This document shows positions 62,801 to 64,000 of a stretch of DNA of 64,000 nucleotides, in pieces. This DNA comes from Siphonodentalium dalli. Taxonomy: Eukaryota > Mollusca > Scaphopoda > Gadilida > Siphonodentaliidae. Position numbers and translations under genes: made by a program. The DNA lies in NCBI GenBank assembly GCA_032622095.1, contig CP136061.1:125686754-125750753 (forward strand). The letters run 5' to 3'. Below the pieces are notes generated by a model. The model ran no database searches and was not told where the DNA came from. It was given only the letters and a program-made list of their open reading frames with translations. Every line of letters starts with the position of its first letter. The stretch's first letter is position 1.

Positions 62801-63489
62801 AATAATGCTAACCAGTGACTGTAAACGCTAGTATAAAATTTTCCAAAACGTGTTATATATCAATATTTTGTTCAACTCAATTTGATATCGAGAGTATGTC
62901 GGTCGGCTCGTCGAATATTTGCTAGGCCGCGCCAAATATTATTCCAGGTGGTGAAAAATAACAGATTTCCGAAATCGATATCTGATAACTCTGATCTTTG
63001 ATGGATGTGTTCGTCGACTCGAATCAGATATTTTGTTTATCCCCGATGCCAAAGAAATAATAATTTAGAAGCGTTAGTTCGGATTAGTATCTTTAATAGG
63101 AGTATCGAAACACTTGAGCTATGCATTGATGCATTGATGCAACGTGACGTTTTTTTCTTTCTTGCAGGCAATATGCAGCGACAATCAAGCGCCCGTTCGC
63201 AGTCAGATACAACCCGTATACTCAGAGTGTGGAAGTTTTGGACAACACTCGTTGTATAGCCAACGTGGTAAGTGAGCTCCAGGGTGAACTATGCATGGTC
63301 AGCGACGCTCTGAAAAGGCTACAGATCTTGGAACGTAGCAGAATCCTGAAATCATTGGACAGAGCGGACAGCAAGTTCTCGTCTTTCGACCAAGCAGAGC
63401 CCATTCCAGAAACACCTGATGATGAACAAAATGGCGTTGCCAATGGTGACAGTTCAGACGGTGTGTTCCAGACTAAGACTAACATATGA
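32916..63489 (+). CDS. TPH: Tryptophan hydroxylase (13 exons, 551 residues)
   Basis: Catalyses tetrahydrobiopterin- and iron-dependent 5-hydroxylation of L-tryptophan, the first and rate-limiting step of serotonin synthesis, in the cytosol. CDS joins 32916-33074, 41931-42050, 44414-44615, 45415-45509, 46009-46076, 47592-47642, 48543-48641, 50221-50267, 51678-51813, 52207-52333, 52935-53030, 61778-61911, 63168-63489. Total 1656 nt, every intron GT-AG. Domains: N-terminal tail 1-71, ACT regulatory domain about 72-150, catalytic domain about 160-455, tetramerisation helix about 470-500, acidic tail to 551. Iron ligands are H330, H335 (CCHELLGH) and E375. TPH rather than phenylalanine or tyrosine hydroxylase: [20 protein letters not shown] and QECLITTFQ match TPH. 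Residues 293, 299, 315, 326, 370, 394 and 422 correspond without gaps to human TPH1 at minus 58. Confidence 0.95.
33240..33430. repeat. Dispersed repeat with AAAGAGCG pair
   Basis: GGAACAATAAAGAGCGTTCC and, 43 bp on, AACTAAAGAGCGTATG, then TTTCACTTCTGTGCGAA. Same arrangement as at 35983/36025 and 37818/37860. Lies 170 bp after TPH exon 1. Confidence 0.5.
33823..34036. mobile_element. Hairpin MITE subfamily B, right end missing
   Basis: Begins TTAACCCTTTCATGACGGGA. Two worn palindromes follow (about 33875-33942 and 33970-34033). The expected right terminus AAAGGGTTAA is absent. Confidence 0.65.
34236..34497. mobile_element. TTAA-flanked hairpin MITE subfamily B, 262 bp
   Basis: TTAACCCTTCCATGACTGGA at the left and ATTAAAGGGTTAA at the right, bordered by TTAA. 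Two diverged palindromes with CCCATAGGGAG and CCGTGGGAG type centres. Closest relatives at 63572 and 16923. Confidence 0.75.
34536..35255 (+). mobile_element. Helitron-like element with 130-bp minisatellite, 720 bp
   Basis: Starts TCTACTATATATTTTGGGAC after A, continues with a TCCG/TCTG run, then four ~130-bp monomers (starts near 34621, 34751, 34881, 35013) with GGATTTCGACGAAATTTGAT. Ends CGAAGTCGGGTTACCCTGCTAG at 35255 before T. Same ends as the 8.7-kb element at 6642. Non-coding. The 143-codon open frame at 34529-34960 runs through the monomers because their length is close to a multiple of three and is not a gene. Confidence 0.75.
35256..35288. repeat. TA dinucleotide run
   Basis: Uninterrupted TATA run separating two Helitron-like copies. 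AT-rich targets suit insertion between A and T. Confidence 0.9.
35289..35788 (+). mobile_element. Helitron-like element, 5'-truncated second copy
   Basis: Begins inside the first monomer (TTCGACGAAATTCGATACC), runs through three further monomers and ends in the same tail, CCCTGCTAG at 35788 before T. It is more than 90% alike to the copy before it by eye and in the same orientation, as expected from tandem duplication or insertion of one into the TA tract next to the other. Confidence 0.75.
35789..35882. repeat. TA then GT dinucleotide runs
   Basis: TA run to about 35815, then GT/TGTG repeats with a few interruptions to 35881. Confidence 0.9.
35905..36840. repeat. Dispersed element with AAAGAGCG pair, copy 1
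   Basis: Left part (CATGGAAACACATACACAATTC, GGTCCCGACG, AAGAGCG pair at 35983/36025, ACTTCCGTGCGAA, ATACACGAAATA) matches 37715-38140. Right part (36640-36840, AATAACACGAATAAATCAAC and an inverted CGCTCTTTATAAT) matches 58505-58695 and, inverted, 25840-26010. This suggests a ~900-bp non-coding element with the motif inverted near the two ends. Confidence 0.55.
37715..38140. repeat. Dispersed element with AAAGAGCG pair, copy 2
   Basis: Shares with 35905-36230 the run ACGGAAACACATATTCAATT, TTGGTCCCGACGGTTC, the AGAGCG pair and AACATTAGACTTCA, in the same order. Preceded by a TA-rich run at 37676-37698. Confidence 0.6.
38170..38300. repeat. Short dispersed repeat
   Basis: TTAGCCAAACATCGCGAATA followed by CCTACCAGCATCATAGCAA, GAGCAGGACCC and TTAGCAGGACCAC; a relative lies at about 1800-1940. 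Confidence 0.5.
39089..39620. mobile_element. Small inverted-repeat element with internal hairpin
   Basis: The left arm (GCGCACGGGTGTAGA ... GTGATCCTCCGTAGGATA) and the right arm (TATCCTCTGTAGGATCAGAT ... TCTACACTCGTGCGC) are imperfect inverted copies. The centre contains a strong 58-bp hairpin. Non-coding. Confidence 0.5.
39206..39263. repeat. 58-bp hairpin with 25-bp stem
   Basis: Arm CAAAATGAGAGGATATGGTG continuing ATCCC pairs with GGGATAACC and ATATCCTCTCATTTTG, with one mismatch and a short loop ATGAAAC(G). Transcribed as part of TPH intron 1, it would form a stable stem. Confidence 0.8.
40660..41520 (-). mobile_element. 5'-truncated LINE, C-terminal reverse transcriptase region and 3' tail
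   Basis: On the minus strand an open frame of about 200 codons runs from 41506 to 40910. [17 protein letters not shown] leads to [24 protein letters not shown], then [16 protein letters not shown] and a zinc-knuckle-like [20 protein letters not shown]. These are the conserved landmarks of the C-terminal end of LINE polyproteins, downstream of the (absent) reverse transcriptase catalytic core. An untranslated tail follows to about 40660. The open frame suggests a fairly young insertion, cut off at the 5' end as is usual for LINEs. Confidence 0.8.
41931..42050 (+). CDS. TPH: TPH exon 2, residues 54-93
   Basis: Acceptor TTTGTATTTCAG|GAT and donor CAG|GTGAG, phase 0 at both ends. Encodes the start of the ACT domain ([20 protein letters not shown]), which regulates the enzyme and aids dimer formation. 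Confidence 0.95.
42954..43354 (-). mobile_element. TTAA-flanked hairpin MITE subfamily A, 401 bp (inverted copy)
   Basis: Reverse complement of the element at 4312-4711 over almost its whole length, with TTAACCCTTTACCCAACA at both ends. Lies in TPH intron 2. Confidence 0.85.
43715..44216 (+). mobile_element. TTAA-flanked MITE, AGGCACG family, copy 3
   Basis: Same orientation and boundaries as 26627-27118, ending 197 bp before TPH exon 3. Carries the AAAGAGCG pair at 43944 and 43985. Confidence 0.85.
44414..44615 (+). CDS. TPH: TPH exon 3, residues 94-161
   Basis: Acceptor GATTTTAG|CAA and donor GGAG|GTAAG, phase 1 out. Encodes the rest of the ACT domain ([11 protein letters not shown]...) and the linker to the catalytic domain. 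Ser107 in SRKS is conserved with human TPH1, while the position matching Ser58 of TPH1 is Ala. Confidence 0.95.
45415..45509 (+). CDS. TPH: TPH exon 4, residues 161-192
   Basis: Acceptor TGAACAG|AGGAC chosen because the split codon then gives Glu-Asp-Trp-Pro-Trp-Phe-Pro, as in the family. The next AG would break the frame. Contains the signature [14 protein letters not shown]. Confidence 0.97.
46009..46076 (+). CDS. TPH: TPH exon 5, residues 193-215
   Basis: [20 protein letters not shown]. Donor CAACA|GTAAGT splits the His codon (phase 2). Confidence 0.97.
46350..46853. repeat. Inverted CCCGACC/GGGTCGGG-rich blocks in intron 5
   Basis: 46356-46455 (CCGACCCGGGACCACCCGAC, then GGGACAAC) and 46796-46853 (GGGTCGGGTTGTCCCTGTGT) are roughly inverted GC-rich blocks around AT-rich DNA. 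Possibly termini of an old element; no target duplication identified. Confidence 0.4.
47592..47642 (+). CDS. TPH: TPH exon 6, residues 215-232
   Basis: Short 51-nt exon, [18 protein letters not shown]. Acceptor CTTTCCAG, donor GTGAGT, phase 2 at both ends. Confidence 0.97.
48543..48641 (+). CDS. TPH: TPH exon 7, residues 232-265
   Basis: Encodes [20 protein letters not shown] and the following AGYG. Acceptor TTTGTTGCAG, donor GTATGT. Confidence 0.97.
48698..48822. repeat. Foldback sequence in intron 7
   Basis: GAGTCCAGTAAATTAGATCT and AGACCTAATTTACTGGAC-GAGTC are inverted around about 20 bp, with weaker pairing further out (AAAAGCGGAATTTAC against AATTCTGCTATAAA). Likely a small foldback MITE. 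Confidence 0.55.
49715..49853. mobile_element. Small MITE, 139 bp, in intron 7
   Basis: Inverted termini ACTTGATTGAACTAGTGAAG and its counterpart CACCAGTTCAATCAAGT. A second, inner inverted pair is GAGGCAGGGAC and GTCCCTGCCTC. Confidence 0.65.
50221..50267 (+). CDS. TPH: TPH exon 8, residues 265-281
   Basis: 47-nt exon, [15 protein letters not shown]. Acceptor CAATTTTCAG, donor GTAGG, phase 1 out. Confidence 0.95.
50394..50771. repeat. TTAAGAAGAATT-type repeat block in intron 8
   Basis: Many degenerate copies in both orientations of TCTTAAGAAGAATTCAATTC, TTAAGAGGAATT and TTCTTCTTAA. It ends exactly where the TTAA MITE begins at 50772. Confidence 0.55.
50772..51248. mobile_element. TTAA-flanked MITE with AGGTACTCAACCCG termini, 477 bp
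   Basis: TTAAAGGTACTCAACCCGTA at the left and CGGGTTGAGTACCTTTAA at the right, bordered by TTAA. A diverged partial relative lies at 62940-63100 in intron 12. Confidence 0.8.
51678..51813 (+). CDS. TPH: TPH exon 9, residues 281-326
   Basis: [20 protein letters not shown], then [20 protein letters not shown]. Holds pterin- and substrate-pocket residues Tyr293, Phe299 and Arg315. Acceptor CATCTCAG, donor GTGAGT. Confidence 0.98.
52207..52333 (+). CDS. TPH: TPH exon 10, residues 326-368, iron-binding histidines
   Basis: [20 protein letters not shown], then [13 protein letters not shown]. His330 and His335 bind the catalytic iron. Acceptor TTATTACAG, donor GTAAG. Confidence 0.98.
52935..53030 (+). 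CDS. TPH: TPH exon 11, residues 369-400, iron-binding glutamate
   Basis: [20 protein letters not shown], then [12 protein letters not shown]. Glu375 is the third iron ligand. CYFF is the TPH form (IYWF in phenylalanine hydroxylase). Phase 0 at both ends. Confidence 0.98.
53730..54900. repeat. Two diverged direct copies with AAAGAGCG pairs
   Basis: TAAAGAGCGTTCGTGCGTTTGATA at 54113, with a decayed second motif near 54157, and TAAAGAGCGTTCCCGCGTTTGATA at 54706, with the second motif at 54738, each followed by TTACATTAATTATTT-like sequence. Matching DNA also lies around them (GAGATTTTCGG). Confidence 0.5.
56240..58065 (+). repeat. Tandem segmental duplication inside intron 11
   Basis: Block A (about 56270-56870, GTCGATTTAGGTTCATATGG ... 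CATGCAAATAA) and block B (57205-57470, GACTTAAGTGTATCTGATAT ... TTGATTGATTGGCAG) are followed by A' (57475-57776) and B' (57805-58062) in the same order. Copies differ by scattered substitutions and indels. Block A holds a GTCAAAAAATGG region with G and C runs absent from A'. Confidence 0.7.
58505..58695. repeat. Dispersed repeat related to 36640-36840
   Basis: GACAATAACACGAATAAACC, ACTAACGACTTA, a TCTTTAAAC motif, GGCTTATTTCAGAATCAAAT and ATGAACCTATTTGCGCGAAG occur in the same order as at 36640-36840. Confidence 0.6.
58953..59760. mobile_element. TGTCCCCCGAC-ended element with ~191-bp tandem repeat, 808 bp
   Basis: Inverted 11-bp ends: TGTCCCCCGAC at 58953 and GTCGGGGGACA ending 59760. Inside, a GTCCGTCC run and then four tandem monomers start with GAGATTGGGTACCTTC at 59028, 59219, 59410 and 59605 (spacing 191, 191, 195), the last one short. 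Near the right end TTTCTTTAACAAAGCGGCCA occurs twice in tandem. Short open frames here are repeat translation. Confidence 0.7.
61472..61618. mobile_element. Foldback MITE, 147-bp palindrome
   Basis: TCCACACTTGTTCAGTGGAT continues to a centre GTGGCTAAAGCCAC and back again to ATCCACTGAAAAAGTGTGGA. About 70-bp arms with few mismatches. Lies 160 bp before exon 12. Confidence 0.75.
61778..61911 (+). CDS. TPH: TPH exon 12, residues 401-445
   Basis: [20 protein letters not shown], then [29 protein letters not shown] is a TPH-type sequence. Cys422 matches Cys364 of TPH1. Acceptor TTATTTCAG, donor GTGAGA, phase 2 out. Confidence 0.97.
61912..63167 (+). other. TPH: TPH intron 12
   Basis: Contains G-runs near 61937 and 62017, a CAACAACAACAACAAA run near 62730, an inverted pair near 62336-62385 (AATGTTCAGATAATA ... 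TATTATCTGAACATT) and a diverged relative of the 50772 MITE at 62940-63100. Confidence 0.6.
63168..63489 (+). CDS. TPH: TPH exon 13, residues 445-551 and stop
   Basis: [20 protein letters not shown] closes the catalytic domain; [20 protein letters not shown] is the tetramerisation helix. Beyond about residue 503 is a 49-residue tail rich in Asp, Glu, Ser and Pro ([13 protein letters not shown]) that human TPH1 lacks. Stop TGA at 63487-63489. No AATAAA signal is visible up to 64000, so the poly(A) site may lie outside the window. Confidence 0.96.
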
Positions 63490-63571
63490 CGAGAGGACCT
63501 TGATCAACACACAACACATATATATAATGGACAAACCCAGGTTATCTGCAACTGTATCTTACAACGTCGCC

Positions 63572-63850
63572 TTAATCCTTTTATGACTGGGACTTCCTGA
63601 AAACCCTGTGTCAGCGCATTATCTTATATGTATGCGAGTCTCACATAGGGAGCCCCGCATATATAAGGGAATACATTGGCCTAACAATATTTACATTGAC
63701 CTTGTAAGCCAGTACATTTTGTTATATATGCGAGGCTCCCTATGGGAGACTCGCATATACATGTAGTATGTATATATAATCTAGAGAACTACTATAGCAC
63801 ATGATCTTTAATGCCGCACCAGCGCAACTCCCGCCATGAAAGGGTTTTAA
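63572..63850. mobile_element. TTAA-flanked hairpin MITE subfamily B in the TPH 3' flank, 279 bp
   Basis: TTAATCCTTTTATGACTGGG at the left and CCATGAAAGGGTTTTAA at the right with TTAA at both ends. Two palindromes with CCCATAGGGAG-type centres (about 63610-63680 and 63708-63760). Begins 83 bp after the TPH stop codon, so probably part of the transcribed 3' UTR. Confidence 0.75.
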
Positions 63851-64000
63851 CATAGCAATATAGACATGCCATGCGGAACACATAATTTCTGTTTTGTGAG
63901 TCACATTGAGAATATCAGCAATGTAAACAATTTATCAACTATGATTCTATTGACAACTGTTCTGCCGTTATGTTGTATCATAATTTGTATATATTCTTAA

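Noticed and set aside
1-64000. tRNA or rRNA genes
   Set aside because: No A/B-box pair with a foldable cloverleaf and no conserved rRNA stretch was seen by eye on either strand; tRNAscan-SE would be decisive.

Overview
The window is animal nuclear DNA: AT-rich, mostly non-coding, dense in short transposons, and carrying one intron-split gene. The gene encodes tryptophan hydroxylase (TPH), the rate-limiting enzyme of serotonin synthesis. I reconstructed it by joining 13 exons between 32916 and 63489 (+ strand). All 12 introns are GT-AG with matching phases, and the product is 551 residues with the biopterin-dependent aromatic amino acid hydroxylase iron ligands intact. The repeat style (Helitron-like elements with internal minisatellites and TCTG runs, TTAA-flanked MITEs, cryptic palindromes) resembles marine invertebrates such as molluscs or other lophotrochozoans. 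That placement is an inference; no marker in the window fixes the species.

Layout. 1-457 is the 3' part of a Helitron-like element, inserted in a hairpin MITE (458-937). 938-6033 is non-coding apart from a 400-bp TTAA-flanked hairpin MITE at 4312-4711. 6034-15414 is a GGGAGGCCC-terminated element that has swallowed an 8.7-kb Helitron-like element (6642-15383), most of it six tandem ~1.21-kb units. An intact relative of the host element follows at 15661-16522. 16923-31130 holds more MITEs, a 3.6-kb inverted-repeat-bounded region, degenerate GGTAAA repeats and a broken LINE fragment. 31515-31612 is an 11-bp minisatellite made of TCF/LEF-type sites, about 1 kb upstream of a candidate CCAAT/TATA promoter (32501-32566) for the TPH gene.

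The TPH introns are also full of mobile DNA. Intron 1 (8.9 kb) holds hairpin MITEs, two Helitron-like copies and a 5'-truncated LINE. Intron 2 holds two TTAA MITEs. Intron 11 (8.7 kb) holds a tandem duplication, a TGTCCCCCGAC-ended element and a long palindrome. Another hairpin MITE lies 83 bp after the TPH stop codon and may be transcribed in the 3' UTR.

Apart from TPH and the two LINE relics I found no credible protein gene, no tRNA or rRNA gene and no CRISPR. No transposase for the MITEs and no Rep/helicase for the Helitron-like elements is present, so these elements look non-autonomous.
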